A stretch of DNA of 64,000 nucleotides from assembly GCF_033097365.1 (NCBI RefSeq), contig NZ_AP028461.1:9238001-9302000 (forward strand), read 5' to 3'. Below the pieces are notes generated by a model. That model saw nothing but the letters and a program-made list of their open reading frames with translations, had not been told where the DNA came from and made no database searches. Each line of letters opens with the position of its first letter. Positions within the stretch are counted from its first letter, which is position 1. This DNA is from Actinoplanes sichuanensis. GTDB lineage: Bacteria; Actinomycetota; Actinomycetes; Mycobacteriales; Micromonosporaceae. Made by a program: the position numbers and the translations under genes. Below, in pieces: positions 41,541 through 50,849 of this stretch.

Positions 41541-42475
41541 GCGTACGAGTGCAGGCCCTCGAAGAAGAGGTTCACGCCGAACAGGTTCATCAGCATCGTG
41601 ACGAAGCCGACGATCGCGATCCAGGTCGCGGTGGTCCGCTTGACGCTCGGGGTGGCCCGGGCGTGCAGGTAGGCGGCGTAGACGATCCACGAGATGAACG
41701 CCCACACCTCCTTCGGGTCCCAGCCCCAGTAGCGGCCCCAGGACGCCTCGGCCCACAGCGGCCCGGCGATCAACGCGCCGAACGTGAACAGCGGGAAGGC
41801 GAAGGCGTGCAGACGGAAGGTGAGCCGCTCCAGCGAACCGGCGTCACCGACCCGGCGACCGAGCGTGTACGGGAAACCGCGCTTACCGGCGTCCCACCCG
41901 TTCTTGATCAGGAACATCGCGGCCGGCACCGCCCCGAGCAGGAAGATGCCGGACGAGATGATGATCGTCGAGACGTGGAAGATGAACCAGTACGAGTTCA
42001 GCGCCGGGACCAGCGGGCCGACCGGGGTGTAGGCGATCAGCGCGGCCGCGCCGAGCAGCACCACCAGGATCAGCGAGACGAAGAGGCCCAGGTGGCGCAC
42101 GGCGGGCTTACGAAGCAGCACGACCGCCCAGACCGCGGCGCCGACCAGTGTCGCGGAGAGGATGTACTCGTACATGTTGCCCCAGGGCATCCGCTCGGCG
42201 GCGATCCCGCGGGTGGCCGTGGTGCCCAGGTGCAGGGCGAGGCCGATCAGGTTGAGGACGACGGCGATCCGGCCGACCAGCTCACCCTTGCCGGCGCCGG
42301 GCTTGGCGATCACGACGTCGTCAGGGACCGGAGCCCCGGCGCCCACAAGGCTGCGCGAGGCGGCCCGACCGATGTGGCTGCGCTTGCCGAACGCGTACTC
42401 CCCGGCGTAGCAGATCATGGCGGCCAGATAGGCCAGCACGGTCAGCGCCATAAGCTGATTGGACAACTCCGCCAT
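41537..42475 (-). CDS. ccsB: Cytochrome c maturation protein CcsB (CcsA/ResC family)
   Basis: 312 residues, about eight membrane helices. The haem-handling WWD motif is WGRYWGWDPKEVWAFISW; conserved His residues lie in YWFIFHVSTIIIS and YLHARATPSVKR. With ResB it transports haem across the membrane and attaches it to apocytochrome c (system II). The start shares a base with the resB stop. Gene order hemL-phosphatase-resA-ccdA-resB-ccsB matches the mycobacterial Rv0524-Rv0529 block. Confidence 0.94.
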   Translation of the reverse strand: MAELSNQLMALTVLAYLAAMICYAGEYAFGKRSHIGRAASRSLVGAGAPVPDDVVIAKPGAGKGELVGRIAVVLNLIGLALHLGTTATRGIAAERMPWGNMYEYILSATLVGAAVWAVVLLRKPAVRHLGLFVSLILVVLLGAAALIAYTPVGPLVPALNSYWFIFHVSTIIISSGIFLLGAVPAAMFLIKNGWDAGKRGFPYTLGRRVGDAGSLERLTFRLHAFAFPLFTFGALIAGPLWAEASWGRYWGWDPKEVWAFISWIVYAAYLHARATPSVKRTTATWIAIVGFVTMLMNLFGVNLFFEGLHSYA

Positions 42476-44067
42476 CAGGGCGTCCCTTCCTTGACATGCC
42501 GGGTGAGCGTCGTGAACTCATCGCCGAAACCCGCGTAGTCGGTGCGGGGCAGGCCACCGGCTTCGATCGCGCTGCCGCCCTCGGCGGGGACCACCCGGAA
42601 CCAGACCCTACGCCGGTGCACGGAGAGCGACAGCATCAGCCCGGCCAGACCGAGAACCGCTCCGACCAGCATCAGGAACTGGGTGGGATCGTGCCGGATG
42701 GAGATCGTCGCGAACCGGCGGGTGCCGACGAACTCGAGTGTGGTCCCGTCGTCGAGGGTCCACTTCTCGCCCGGTCGTAGCACGTACGGCCGCTCGCCGC
42801 TGACCTTCTTGAGGTCGCCGTCCTGGATCTGGCCGCGGTTCAGCGCGTACACCGAGCCCGGCTTTCCGGAGTCCAAGCCCAGATCGCCGCGGTAGGCGGC
42901 CAGATAGAGCACCGGATTGTTCTCCGCCGGGTACTTCGAGCGGGCGCTGCCGTCGTCGCCGCCGGTCGGTAGGAAGACACCCTCGAAGCCCATCTGCAGC
43001 TTCGGATCGCGCTTGTCGGTGGCCGGATCGATGTTGACGTCCGGGAACTGGACGACACCCTCGCTGGTCAGCATGTTGTCGGTGGGCAGGAAGGCGACGA
43101 CCTTCTCCTGCGAGGCGCCGAACCGGTCGGTGTAGCGCAGCACCGGCGCGTAGCCCTGGCCGATCAGGTTGATATTGGCCCCGGCCAGCCGCAGCGGGTC
43201 GTTGACCGAGAACGACGTCTGCCGGTAGGCGCCGCCACCCTCGCTGACCTGCACGTTGGCCCGGAACGACTTGGGGATGCCGTTCTCCTGGAAGGTGGAG
43301 CTGAAATCGGTCATCCACATGCAGAACTCGGGCAGATCGGAGGCGTCGACGCGGGGGCCGAGGACCGACTCGTCGTGCTGCGTGACGGCGTTGCAGAACT
43401 CCTGGTCCTGACCGGCGATCAGCAGGCGGTTCGCGTGCCAGCCGTACCACTGACCGAAACCGACCCCGACCAGCACCGCGAGCATGGCGAAGTGGAAGAG
43501 CAGGTTGCCGGTCTCTTTCAGATAGCCCTTCTCGGCCGCGACCGTCCAGCCGTCCGGCGTCTCCCGCACCCGGGTCCGGAACCGGCTGCGGCGCAGCCGG
43601 TTCGCCAGGTCCGCGGCGGCGGCCGCGGGTTCCTCCGGGCGTCGCCCGCCGTCGACATGGTGCGGCAGGCGGTCCAGACGCTTCGGAGCATCCGGCGGTA
43701 CGGTCGTGAGCGCCCGGAAATGATCACGGAGGCGGGGTACCACGCACCCGATCAGCGATGTGAACAGCAGCAGGTAGATCGCCGCGAACCAGGGTGACGC
43801 GTAGACGTCGAAAGCGAAGAACCGGTCCAGGATCGGTGCCAGTTTCGGGTTCGCCGCGAAGTACTCGGAGACGTTCTCCCGGTTCACCCCGCGCTGCGGG
43901 AAGATCGAACCGGGCACCGCCGCGACCGCGAGCAGGAAGAGCAGGATCAGCGCGGTCCGCATGCTGGTCAGCTGCCGCCACGAGTTGCGCAGGAGCGCCC
44001 AGACCGGGTTGGGCCGTTTCGGCGGCGGCGTGTCGGCGGTGGTGGGCCGGTCCTCGACGACAGTCAC
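42475..44067 (-). CDS. resB: Cytochrome c biogenesis protein ResB
   Basis: 530 residues from a GTG overlapping the ccdA stop (GTGA). Membrane helices at the N terminus (SMRTALILLFLLAVAAVPGS, WFAAIYLLLFTSLIGCVVPR), a third (LFHFAMLAVLVGVGFG), a large extracellular domain, and a final helix (FLMLVGAVLGLAGLMLSL) followed by SVHRRRVWFR. This is standard ResB layout. It forms the haem-lyase complex with CcsB. Expressed as part of the six-gene operon. Confidence 0.93.
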   Translation of the reverse strand: MTVVEDRPTTADTPPPKRPNPVWALLRNSWRQLTSMRTALILLFLLAVAAVPGSIFPQRGVNRENVSEYFAANPKLAPILDRFFAFDVYASPWFAAIYLLLFTSLIGCVVPRLRDHFRALTTVPPDAPKRLDRLPHHVDGGRRPEEPAAAAADLANRLRRSRFRTRVRETPDGWTVAAEKGYLKETGNLLFHFAMLAVLVGVGFGQWYGWHANRLLIAGQDQEFCNAVTQHDESVLGPRVDASDLPEFCMWMTDFSSTFQENGIPKSFRANVQVSEGGGAYRQTSFSVNDPLRLAGANINLIGQGYAPVLRYTDRFGASQEKVVAFLPTDNMLTSEGVVQFPDVNIDPATDKRDPKLQMGFEGVFLPTGGDDGSARSKYPAENNPVLYLAAYRGDLGLDSGKPGSVYALNRGQIQDGDLKKVSGERPYVLRPGEKWTLDDGTTLEFVGTRRFATISIRHDPTQFLMLVGAVLGLAGLMLSLSVHRRRVWFRVVPAEGGSAIEAGGLPRTDYAGFGDEFTTLTRHVKEGTP

Positions 44068-44846
44068 AGCACCGGCACCTCAGAGAAGTCGACGACGGTG
44101 GTCAGCCAGATCAGGAACTGGTCCCAGGCGCCGGTGACCAGGGCCAGGCCGACCAGGATGAGCAGGCCGCCACCGATCCGGGTCACCCACCGGCTGTTGC
44201 GGCGGACGACGGTGAAGACGCCGAGCATCCGGCGGAAGAAGAGTCCGAAGACGATGAACGGCACGCCCAGTCCGAAACTGAACGCCAGCGCGAGCACGAT
44301 CGAACGGTCGGTCTGTCCGGTGGTGGTCGCCAGACCCATCACCGCACCCAGGGTCGGGCCGACACACGGGATCCACGACAGCGCGAAGACCGCCCCGAAG
44401 ATCGGTGCCCCGGCCAGCCCGGCGGCCGGCAGCCTGGTGATCCGGGCCTCCCGCTGGAAGCCCGGGATCCAGCCCAGATATCCCAGACCCAGCACGATGA
44501 TCACCACGCCGATGACGGTGTTGAGCACTTCCTTGTGGGTCGTGAGCTGCAGGAAGACGTTCGACACCAGGGTGACCATCAAGGTGAACACGACCGAGAA
44601 GCCGAGCACGAAGAGACTGCTGCCGGCCAGCACGCGGCTCCTGAGTGCCACCGTCGTCGTGGCGCCGTTCCGGCCCATCACCGATTCCATGTCGGAACCG
44701 GCCAGGCCGGTGACGTAGGAGAGGTAGCCTGGGATCAGCGGCAACACACACGGCGACAGGATGCTGACCAACCCGGCGAGCAGTGCCGCGCCGATCGCCA
44801 GGAGCATCGGCCCGTCGGTCACCGCACCTTCGAAGGCGCCGCCCAT
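44064..44846 (-). CDS. ccdA: Thiol-disulfide transmembrane protein CcdA
   Basis: 260 residues, six to seven membrane helices. Redox cysteines are in LSPCVLPLIPGYLSYVTGL and ALSWIPCVGPTLGAVMGL, as in DsbD/CcdA. It passes reducing power from cytoplasmic thioredoxin across the membrane to the ResA-like protein encoded next to it, which keeps apocytochrome cysteines reduced. Start shares one base with the resA stop. Confidence 0.93.
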   Translation of the reverse strand: MGGAFEGAVTDGPMLLAIGAALLAGLVSILSPCVLPLIPGYLSYVTGLAGSDMESVMGRNGATTTVALRSRVLAGSSLFVLGFSVVFTLMVTLVSNVFLQLTTHKEVLNTVIGVVIIVLGLGYLGWIPGFQREARITRLPAAGLAGAPIFGAVFALSWIPCVGPTLGAVMGLATTTGQTDRSIVLALAFSFGLGVPFIVFGLFFRRMLGVFTVVRRNSRWVTRIGGGLLILVGLALVTGAWDQFLIWLTTVVDFSEVPVL

Positions 44847-45406
44847 CAGCCGGTCGCCTCCGCCGCGATCTTCTCGACCAGCGGTTGCAGCTCGTCGATC
44901 GTGGTGGCCCGCCGGATGGCGACCGCGATCCGGCCCTGCCGGTCCAGGATCAGGGTGCTCGGGATGGCGTTCTGCGTGACGTCGAACTTCAGCCCGACCT
45001 TGCTGCCGACGTCGAACAGGCTGCCGTACGTGACCTGGTAGCCCTTCTCGAACGCCTTCGCCGAGTCACGCTCGTCGCGGGTGTTGACCCCGAGGAACGT
45101 GACCTCCTTGGCCTTGGTCGCCTGGTACGTCTTCTCCAGGTCGTCGGCCTCGGCCCGGCACGGCGCGCACCACGAGCCCCAGAAGTTGACCACGACCACC
45201 TTGCCGCGGTCGTTCTGCAGGTCGTAGGTGCCGCCGTCGAGCAGCTCGCCGGTGACACCGCCGACCAGTGGCCGTTGCTCCGGGGTGCACTCCACCACGA
45301 GATTCGTGGTGGAGCACTTCTTGGCCCAGTTCTCCTCGCCGCCGCAGCCGGTCAGGAACCCGGCGGCGGTGACCGCGGCGATTGCGACGGCGGCGAGGCG
45401 GCGCAT
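44846..45406 (-). CDS. resA: ResA/TlpA-like thioredoxin-fold lipoprotein
   Basis: 186 residues from the ATG at 45406, which shares a base with the phosphatase stop. The signal peptide ends in a lipobox (FLTGC). Mature thioredoxin fold with active site VVNFWGSWCAPCRAE (CxxC) and cis-Pro near AIPSTLILD. It reduces haem-binding cysteines of apocytochrome c outside the membrane. An additional Cys pair (KKCSTTNLVVEC) precedes the fold. Confidence 0.93.
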   Translation of the reverse strand: MRRLAAVAIAAVTAAGFLTGCGGEENWAKKCSTTNLVVECTPEQRPLVGGVTGELLDGGTYDLQNDRGKVVVVNFWGSWCAPCRAEADDLEKTYQATKAKEVTFLGVNTRDERDSAKAFEKGYQVTYGSLFDVGSKVGLKFDVTQNAIPSTLILDRQGRIAVAIRRATTIDELQPLVEKIAAEATG

Positions 45407-46062
45407 CAGGCCCCCTTGGCGGTCTTGGCCGTCGCGGACATGGCGACCAGATGGGCGGCGGGCTCCGAGTAGTCGATACCGACCACCTTGGACCCTTCGA
45501 AACGGAACGAGGTGAGACTGGCGAGTCCGCACTCACGCTTACGCGGATCGTGCCAGAGACGCTTGCCCTCGACGTAGCGCCGCAGCGTCCAGATCGGCAG
45601 CTGGTGCGAGACGCAGACCGCCTCGTGGCCCTCCGCGGCCACCCGGGCGGCCTGCACGGCGGCGAACATCCGCTGCGCGATCACCAGGTAGGCCTCGCCC
45701 CAGGACGGGGTGATCGGGTCACGCAGCACCCACCAGTGCCGGGGGTTGCTGAACGCGCCGTCACCGACCGAGACCCGCTTGCCCTCGAAGTAGTTGGCGC
45801 TCTCGATCAGTCGCACGTCCGACGCGATGTCCAGCTTGAACTCGGCGGCGAACGGGGCGGCGGTCTCCTGGGCGCGCTCCAGCGGGCTGGCCACCACGTG
45901 CGTGATGTCTCGGCCGGACAGCACCTCGGCGGCCGCCTTCGCCATCTGGTTACCCAGTTCCGACAGGTGGAAGTCGGGCAGGCGGCCGTACAGGATCTTG
46001 GTGGGGTTGTAGACCTCGCCGTGCCGCAGCACGTGCACCGTGGTCTTGGTCGGCTCGCTCAT
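45406..46062 (-). CDS. Histidine phosphatase (phosphoglycerate mutase-like) family protein
   Basis: 218 residues from the ATG at 46062 overlapping the hemL stop (ATGA). Phosphohistidine motif [10 protein letters not shown] at the start, [13 protein letters not shown], and the second His in [11 protein letters not shown]. It is an acid-phosphatase-type hydrolase of broad family; the substrate is unknown. The position between hemL and resA is conserved in actinomycetes, but its link with haem or cytochrome assembly is unproven. Confidence 0.9.
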   Translation of the reverse strand: MSEPTKTTVHVLRHGEVYNPTKILYGRLPDFHLSELGNQMAKAAAEVLSGRDITHVVASPLERAQETAAPFAAEFKLDIASDVRLIESANYFEGKRVSVGDGAFSNPRHWWVLRDPITPSWGEAYLVIAQRMFAAVQAARVAAEGHEAVCVSHQLPIWTLRRYVEGKRLWHDPRKRECGLASLTSFRFEGSKVVGIDYSEPAAHLVAMSATAKTAKGA

Positions 46063-47402
46063 GAATGCGCCCCCGCGGCGGCTCGGGCCGCGAGCGGCGC
46101 CGCGGCGGCGATCTGTTCCAGCGCTGCGTCGTCGATCGCCGTCGACACGAACCATGACTCGAACGCGCTCGGCGGCAGGTAGACGCCGTTGGCCAGCATC
46201 GTGTGGAAGAACGCCTTGAACGCGGCCGCGTCCTGCGTCTTCGCGGAGTCGTAGTCGACGACCTCGTTCTCGGTGAAGAAGATCGAGAACATGTTGCCGG
46301 CGTACTGGAGTCGGTGCGGCACACCGGCGGCGGCCAGCGCGTCGGCGCAGAGCGAGCCGATCGTGCCGGACAGCTCGTCCAGCCGCTTGTAGGTGGCCGC
46401 GTCGGCCAGCCGCAGCGACGCGAGGCCGGCCGCGCATGCCAGCGGGTTACCGGAGAGGGTGCCGGCCTGGTAGACCGGGCCGGCCGGGGCCAGGCGGGAC
46501 ATGATCTCCCGGCGACCGCCGAACGCCGCGGCAGGCAGTCCGCCGCCCATCACCTTGCCGAACGTGAACAGGTCGGCGTCGACCGGGTGCAGCCCGGCCC
46601 AACCGCCGGCGGAGACCCGGAAGCCGGTCATCACCTCGTCGACGATGAGCAGCGCGCCGTGCCGATGGGCGATCTCGGCGAGCGCCTCGTTGAAGCCCTC
46701 GCGCGGGGTGACCACACCCATGTTGCCGGGGGCGGCCTCGGTGATGATCGCGGCGATCTCGGCACCCTCGGCGGCGAACGCGGCCTCGACGGCGGCGACG
46801 TCGTTGTACGGCAGCACGATCGTCTCGCCGGCCGTCGCCCCGGTGACGCCCGGTGAGTCGGGCAGACCGAGCGTCGCGACGCCGGAGCCGGCCGCGGCGA
46901 GCAGCGCGTCCACGTGACCGTGGTAGCAGCCGGCGAACTTCACCACCTTGGACCGGCCGGTGAAGCCACGGGCCAGCCGGATCGCGGTCATCGTCGCCTC
47001 GGTACCCGAGTTGACCAGGCGGACCTCGTCGATCGGGGTACGCCTGACGATCTCCTCGGCCAGGTCGATCTCGCCCGCCGTGGGCGTACCGAAGCTGGTG
47101 CCGAGAGCCGCGGCCCGCTGCACCGCCTCGATCACCTCGGGGTGAGCGTGGCCGTGGATCAGCGGACCCCAGGAGCAGACCAGGTCGACGTAGCGCCGCC
47201 CGTCCACGTCGGTGAGCCAGGGCCCGGAGCCCGAGGCCATGAACCGGGGCGTGCCGCCGACCGCTCGGAACGCACGCACAGGTGAATTCACCCCGCCCGG
47301 CACGATGGCCTGGGCGCGGTCGAACAGGGCCTGGGAGACCGGGGCGTCCTCCGGGTACGGAAGTCCCGCGGTGGGATATGTCGTGGTCACAGCGGTCCCC
47401 AT
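46059..47402 (-). CDS. hemL: Glutamate-1-semialdehyde 2,1-aminomutase HemL
   Basis: 447 residues. Class III aminotransferase fold: [65 protein letters not shown] and the PLP lysine in [18 protein letters not shown]. It converts glutamate-1-semialdehyde to 5-aminolevulinate, the entry to haem and corrinoid synthesis. First gene of the cytochrome c operon, so haem supply and cytochrome maturation are jointly expressed. Confidence 0.96.
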   Translation of the reverse strand: MGTAVTTTYPTAGLPYPEDAPVSQALFDRAQAIVPGGVNSPVRAFRAVGGTPRFMASGSGPWLTDVDGRRYVDLVCSWGPLIHGHAHPEVIEAVQRAAALGTSFGTPTAGEIDLAEEIVRRTPIDEVRLVNSGTEATMTAIRLARGFTGRSKVVKFAGCYHGHVDALLAAAGSGVATLGLPDSPGVTGATAGETIVLPYNDVAAVEAAFAAEGAEIAAIITEAAPGNMGVVTPREGFNEALAEIAHRHGALLIVDEVMTGFRVSAGGWAGLHPVDADLFTFGKVMGGGLPAAAFGGRREIMSRLAPAGPVYQAGTLSGNPLACAAGLASLRLADAATYKRLDELSGTIGSLCADALAAAGVPHRLQYAGNMFSIFFTENEVVDYDSAKTQDAAAFKAFFHTMLANGVYLPPSAFESWFVSTAIDDAALEQIAAAAPLAARAAAGAHS

Positions 47403-47526
47403 TCTGTCAGCGGCATGGAACGAGTATTGCGAGAGGGTTCTTCACGTCATCGGATGATGTCCGGAAGCGCCCCGTCGGACCGCGCCGGACGGGCTGATTC
47501 GCCCCGAAGAGGATAGGCTGACCGGC

Positions 47527-47853
47527 GTGGAGCGACCCGAGCTGTCCATCGCGGTTCAGCGCGCACCCGACGAGGTGACGATTCAGCTCGCCGGGGAGAT
47601 CGACGTGCTCACGGTTACCGAGTTGTCCACCGTCGTCAACGAGTTGGTGGTCGATGACCAGCTCAATCGCATCGTGTTGGACATGTCCGGGGTGACGTTC
47701 TGTGACTCTCAGGGCCTGGGCACACTCGTCGTCCTGAGCCGGAAAGCGCAGCACGCGCAGATCGTTCTGGCCCTTGCGAACGTCGGCGAGTTCCTGATGC
47801 GTGTGCTCGACATCACGGGCCTGCGGTCCGCGCTGATGATCAGCCCGAACTGA
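47527..47853 (+). CDS. STAS-domain anti-anti-sigma factor
   Basis: 108 residues from a GTG. Single STAS domain: VTIQLAGEIDVLTVTELSTV, RIVLDMSGVTFCDSQGLGTL (the phosphorylatable Ser is in FCDSQG). Such proteins are dephosphorylated by SpoIIE/PP2C-type phosphatases and then bind RsbW-like kinases, freeing a sigma factor. A protein with both RsbW-like and SpoIIE domains is encoded at 55902, a candidate partner (inference). Confidence 0.92.
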   Translation: MERPELSIAVQRAPDEVTIQLAGEIDVLTVTELSTVVNELVVDDQLNRIVLDMSGVTFCDSQGLGTLVVLSRKAQHAQIVLALANVGEFLMRVLDITGLRSALMISPN

Positions 47854-47860
47854 AAAGGAT

Positions 47861-47888
47861 CCCCCGGCCGGATCCCGTCGGCCGGGGG
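47861..47888. terminator. Hairpin between convergent genes
   Basis: CCCCCGGCCG (47861-47870) pairs perfectly with CGGCCGGGGG (47879-47888), loop of eight. It lies between the STAS gene and the convergent gene at 47896. No T-tract. Confidence 0.7.
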
Positions 47889-47895
47889 AGATCTC

Positions 47896-48678
47896 TCAGC
47901 GGAAGTCGCCGTTGACCTTCGGCGCCGCTCCGCCCTCTGTGGTCGCGGCGGCGGCATAACCGTCGCCACCGGCGTCCCGCCCGCCCTCGGGGTACGTGTA
48001 TCGGGCGTAGAACGTGTACGTCCCCGGTTCGAGCGTGTCCCCGGAGGAGAGCACGAACCGATAGACGAAGGCGCTCGGCTCCTCGGTGACCGTGCTGGTC
48101 ACGCTCGCGCCGGGCACCTGTTGGCTGCCGCCGCGGGCGGTCAGGCCGTCGGTGCGGTTGAGGCGGATCGTCACGTCCAGCGCGATGAGCCGCTCGCTGG
48201 TCGTCACCGTCACGACGCTGCTGGCCTGCGAGTCGCCGTCCGGGGCGACCGAGCCGTCCGACCACAGGGCCCCCTGCGCGGTGGTCGGGCCGCCGATCGA
48301 CGGCGACGGGCTCGACGACCGGCTGGGCGGTCGTGACCTCGGCGCCCGGCTGGACGACTTGGCGGTGGGGCCGGTCGCGCTCGGCGAGGGCGCCACACTG
48401 GGCGTCGGGGACACCGAGATCACCACGGTCGGGGTGGGTTCGGGTCGGGGCGCGTCGTCGCCGGCCACCGCCCACTGGGCGAATCCGCCGCCCCCGAGCA
48501 CCGCGGCGACCGCGACGGCGGCGCCGGTGATCTTCAGGCGCGGACCGGGCCGGTTCCGGGCGGTGCGGTTGTGCATCGCGGCCCGGGTGATCCGGTCGAG
48601 CATCGCCTCCCGGTCGGGACGGTGCGCCGCCGCCTCGGCGCGCAGTGCCGCGCGCAGCTCTGATTCGATGAGCGTCAT
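47896..48678 (-). CDS. Sigma-factor-linked membrane protein (pair C)
   Basis: 260 residues from the ATG at 48678, overlapping the sigma stop (ATGA). N-terminal cytoplasmic helix (ESELRAALRAEAAAHRPDRE, MLDRITRAAM), one transmembrane segment (KITGAAVAVAAVLGGGGFAQ), a Ser/Pro/Thr linker and a ~130-residue extracellular beta domain (DVTIRLNRTDGLTARGGSQQ ... GTYTFYARYTYPEGG). No zinc motif. Topology and coupling to a SigE-family gene suggest an anti-sigma/sensor role, as in the two other pairs, but the outer domain is unrelated to theirs. Confidence 0.78.
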   Translation of the reverse strand: MTLIESELRAALRAEAAAHRPDREAMLDRITRAAMHNRTARNRPGPRLKITGAAVAVAAVLGGGGFAQWAVAGDDAPRPEPTPTVVISVSPTPSVAPSPSATGPTAKSSSRAPRSRPPSRSSSPSPSIGGPTTAQGALWSDGSVAPDGDSQASSVVTVTTSERLIALDVTIRLNRTDGLTARGGSQQVPGASVTSTVTEEPSAFVYRFVLSSGDTLEPGTYTFYARYTYPEGGRDAGGDGYAAAATTEGGAAPKVNGDFR

Positions 48679-49193
48679 CGCGCCGCCTCCCAACCGTCGA
48701 TTCGTGCGAGGGCGACACTGCTGCCGCCGAGTAGTTCCGCGAGTTGCCGTGCGCCGCGTGAGGTGGCGCTCTTGACCGCCCCGACCGAGATACCGAGGAT
48801 CGCGGCGACCTCTTTCTCGGAGAGGTCGAAGGAGTAGCGGAGCACCACACAGGCCCGCCGCCGGTGCGGGAGCCGTCGTAACGCGCCGCGCACGTCGAGG
48901 ACGGCCGACACGTCCGGGTCGAGGGCCCGGCGTAACGGTTCCAGGGTGAGCAGGCGCTCCCGGCTGCGGCGCCGGACCCAGTTGCGGGCCAGGTTCATCA
49001 GGATGCCGTGTCCGTAGGCGGCCGGATCGTCCGCCGCGGTGACCCGGTCCCAGTGCCGCCACACCTCGGTGAGGGCATCGGCGGCCAGGTCGTCGGCGAT
49101 CTCCGCCTCACCCGTCATCAGATAGGCGAGCCGTGACATCGAGTCGTGGTGCCGCTCGAAGTACTCGCGGAAGGCGGCGTCGCGCATCGGCAT
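48675..49193 (-). CDS. SigE-family RNA polymerase sigma factor (pair C)
   Basis: 172 residues. Region 2: AFREYFERHHDSMSRLAYLM, EIADDLAADALTEVWRHW, YGHGILMNLARNWVRRRS; region 4: LRRLPHRRRACVVLRYSFDL, SEKEVAAILGISVGAVKSAT. Clearly distinct from the two sigma factors at 36-38 kb, with a different recognition helix. The start is the ATG at 49193 just after a hairpin. Confidence 0.92.
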   Translation of the reverse strand: MPMRDAAFREYFERHHDSMSRLAYLMTGEAEIADDLAADALTEVWRHWDRVTAADDPAAYGHGILMNLARNWVRRRSRERLLTLEPLRRALDPDVSAVLDVRGALRRLPHRRRACVVLRYSFDLSEKEVAAILGISVGAVKSATSRGARQLAELLGGSSVALARIDGWEAAR

Positions 49194-49209
49194 CCCTTTT
49201 CCGGGCCGT

Positions 49210-49237
49210 GGCCGCCGGGAGGGTGCTCCCGGCGGCC
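49210..49237 (-). terminator. Hairpin terminator after the pectate lyase gene
   Basis: GGCCGCCGGGAG (49210-49221) and CTCCCGGCGGCC (49226-49237) form a perfect 12-bp stem with a GGTG loop, eight bases 3' of the pectate lyase stop on the minus strand and 17 bases before the sigma ATG. No T-tract. Confidence 0.7.
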
Positions 49238-49245
49238 GCCGGCGA

Positions 49246-50739
49246 TCACTTGAAGGTGATGTCGGACTCGTTGTAGATGCAGTTGACGCCGTCCGGGCCG
49301 GTGCCGATCTTGGTCGGCTCCTTGCCGGAGCTGTTGCCGGTGAACTTGACGCAGATGTCCAGGCTCTTCTTGCCGATCACGGTGACGCCGGAGATCTTGG
49401 CGGTGTCACCGAAGTTGGTGTTGATGCCGACCAGGCTGCCGGCCGGGGCGGTGGCGACCACGTTCTGCACGACGACCGCGCGCTTGTGCTGGGTCGAGCA
49501 GTTGCCGCACGAGCGGTAGAGCTTGCCGAAGTCCTCGACCTGGAAGTTCTTGATGGTCAGCGTGCCGCCACCGTTGTGCTGGAACACCTTGTCGTCGGCG
49601 CCCTTGGCACCGCCACCGTCCACCGTGTACGTGGCCGAGGTGCCGCCCTTGAAGGTGGCCGCGTCCTCGCCGACGTTCTCCCACCACACGTTGATCAGCG
49701 TGCAGGAGCCGGAGCAGTGGATGCCGTCCGCGGCCGGCGCACCGAGGATGACGTTCTTCAGGACCGCGCCGTCGGCCAGCTTGAAGATCGGGCCCTGGGA
49801 CTCGTCCTGGGAGTCGCTGCCCAGGGCGCCGCTGCCGAAGTAGCGGACGTTGCCGCCGTCGAGCGTGCCGGAGACGGCGATCGTCGCGGTGACGGCCTTC
49901 TCGCCGGTCGCCTTCGGCCACGCCGCGGAGGAGCCGGTCGGGGCCGGGGTGGCCGTCGCGGTCGCGGTGGGCGTCGCGCCGGCGGTCTTGGAAGCGCTCG
50001 GGCTCGCGGTGGCCGTCTTGGTCGCGGTCGGGGTCGCCGTCGCGGTCTTGGTCGCGGTCGGGCTCACCGTCGCGGTGACCGAGGTGGTCGGGGCGGCGCC
50101 CAGCGGGTTCACCGACACGTCGTCGAACTCGGCCGAGGCGAAGCTGGTGACCAGGCCGATGCGGCCGGTGCCGGTCAGCGTGCCGGTCCCGGAGGCGACC
50201 TTGGTGCCGTCGACGTAACCGGTGATGGTGCTGCCGGAGACGTCCACCTTCAGGGTGTGCCAGGCGGACGGGTCGGTGATCGCGGCCGAGCCGAGGACGG
50301 TGATCGTGCTGCCCTTGGCCGCCTGGAGCTCGGCCTTGCCGGCCGAGGTGAGGGCGAGTCGGTACATCGTGGAGGATCCGCTGGCCCGGGCCGCGACACC
50401 GGCCAGACCCTTGCTGAGGTCGAGCCCCTTGACCTTGGCCTCGACCGAGTAGTTGGTCCAGGCGCTCTCACCGGCGAAGACCCGGGCGAGCTCGCTGTCG
50501 GTCTTGGCCTGCTGGTAGACCTTCGATCCGTCGGAGACGACCGACCAGGTGCCGCCCGACTTCGACCAGTTGCCCGCGCCGTTCTCGAAGTCGTCGCTGA
50601 AGAGCGTGGCGGCCGAGGCGGAGGGGACGAGGATGGCGACCAGCGCGGTGACGGCGCCGGCCGCACCCGCCGCGCCGAGACCCGCGACCAGACGACGGCG
50701 ACGCCGGCTCGGGGTCGCCTTGGGCATTGCGTGCCGCAT
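49246..50739 (-). CDS. Secreted pectate lyase (PL3 family) with N-terminal LamG-like module
   Basis: 497 residues. Long Arg-rich signal peptide (RRRRRLVAGLGAAGAAGAVT, then ...SASA). Residues ~45-205 form a concanavalin-like module (LFSDDFENGAGNWSKSGGTW ... SFASAEFDDVSVNPL), then a Thr/Ala/Pro linker of TATPTATK repeats, then a PL3 beta-helix (~290-497): VSGTLDGGNVRYFGSGALGS, LKNVILGAPAADGIHCSGSC, NVWWENVGEDAATFKGGTSA, HKRAVVVQNVV. PL3 enzymes cleave polygalacturonate by Ca-dependent elimination and are common in saprophytic actinomycetes that degrade plant matter. The DGIHC and DAATFK motifs of the family are intact. Confidence 0.92.
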   Translation of the reverse strand: MRHAMPKATPSRRRRRLVAGLGAAGAAGAVTALVAILVPSASAATLFSDDFENGAGNWSKSGGTWSVVSDGSKVYQQAKTDSELARVFAGESAWTNYSVEAKVKGLDLSKGLAGVAARASGSSTMYRLALTSAGKAELQAAKGSTITVLGSAAITDPSAWHTLKVDVSGSTITGYVDGTKVASGTGTLTGTGRIGLVTSFASAEFDDVSVNPLGAAPTTSVTATVSPTATKTATATPTATKTATASPSASKTAGATPTATATATPAPTGSSAAWPKATGEKAVTATIAVSGTLDGGNVRYFGSGALGSDSQDESQGPIFKLADGAVLKNVILGAPAADGIHCSGSCTLINVWWENVGEDAATFKGGTSATYTVDGGGAKGADDKVFQHNGGGTLTIKNFQVEDFGKLYRSCGNCSTQHKRAVVVQNVVATAPAGSLVGINTNFGDTAKISGVTVIGKKSLDICVKFTGNSSGKEPTKIGTGPDGVNCIYNESDITFK

Positions 50740-50849
50740 GTTGCTCCTACTCGGGGATGACGTCGCATGATCAAGCGATCACGCCCCGGTAGTGGTGCGA
50801 CTGCCCAGCAAGGTTGCCGGTAGTGACCCAGGTCACAATCAGGCCCGGA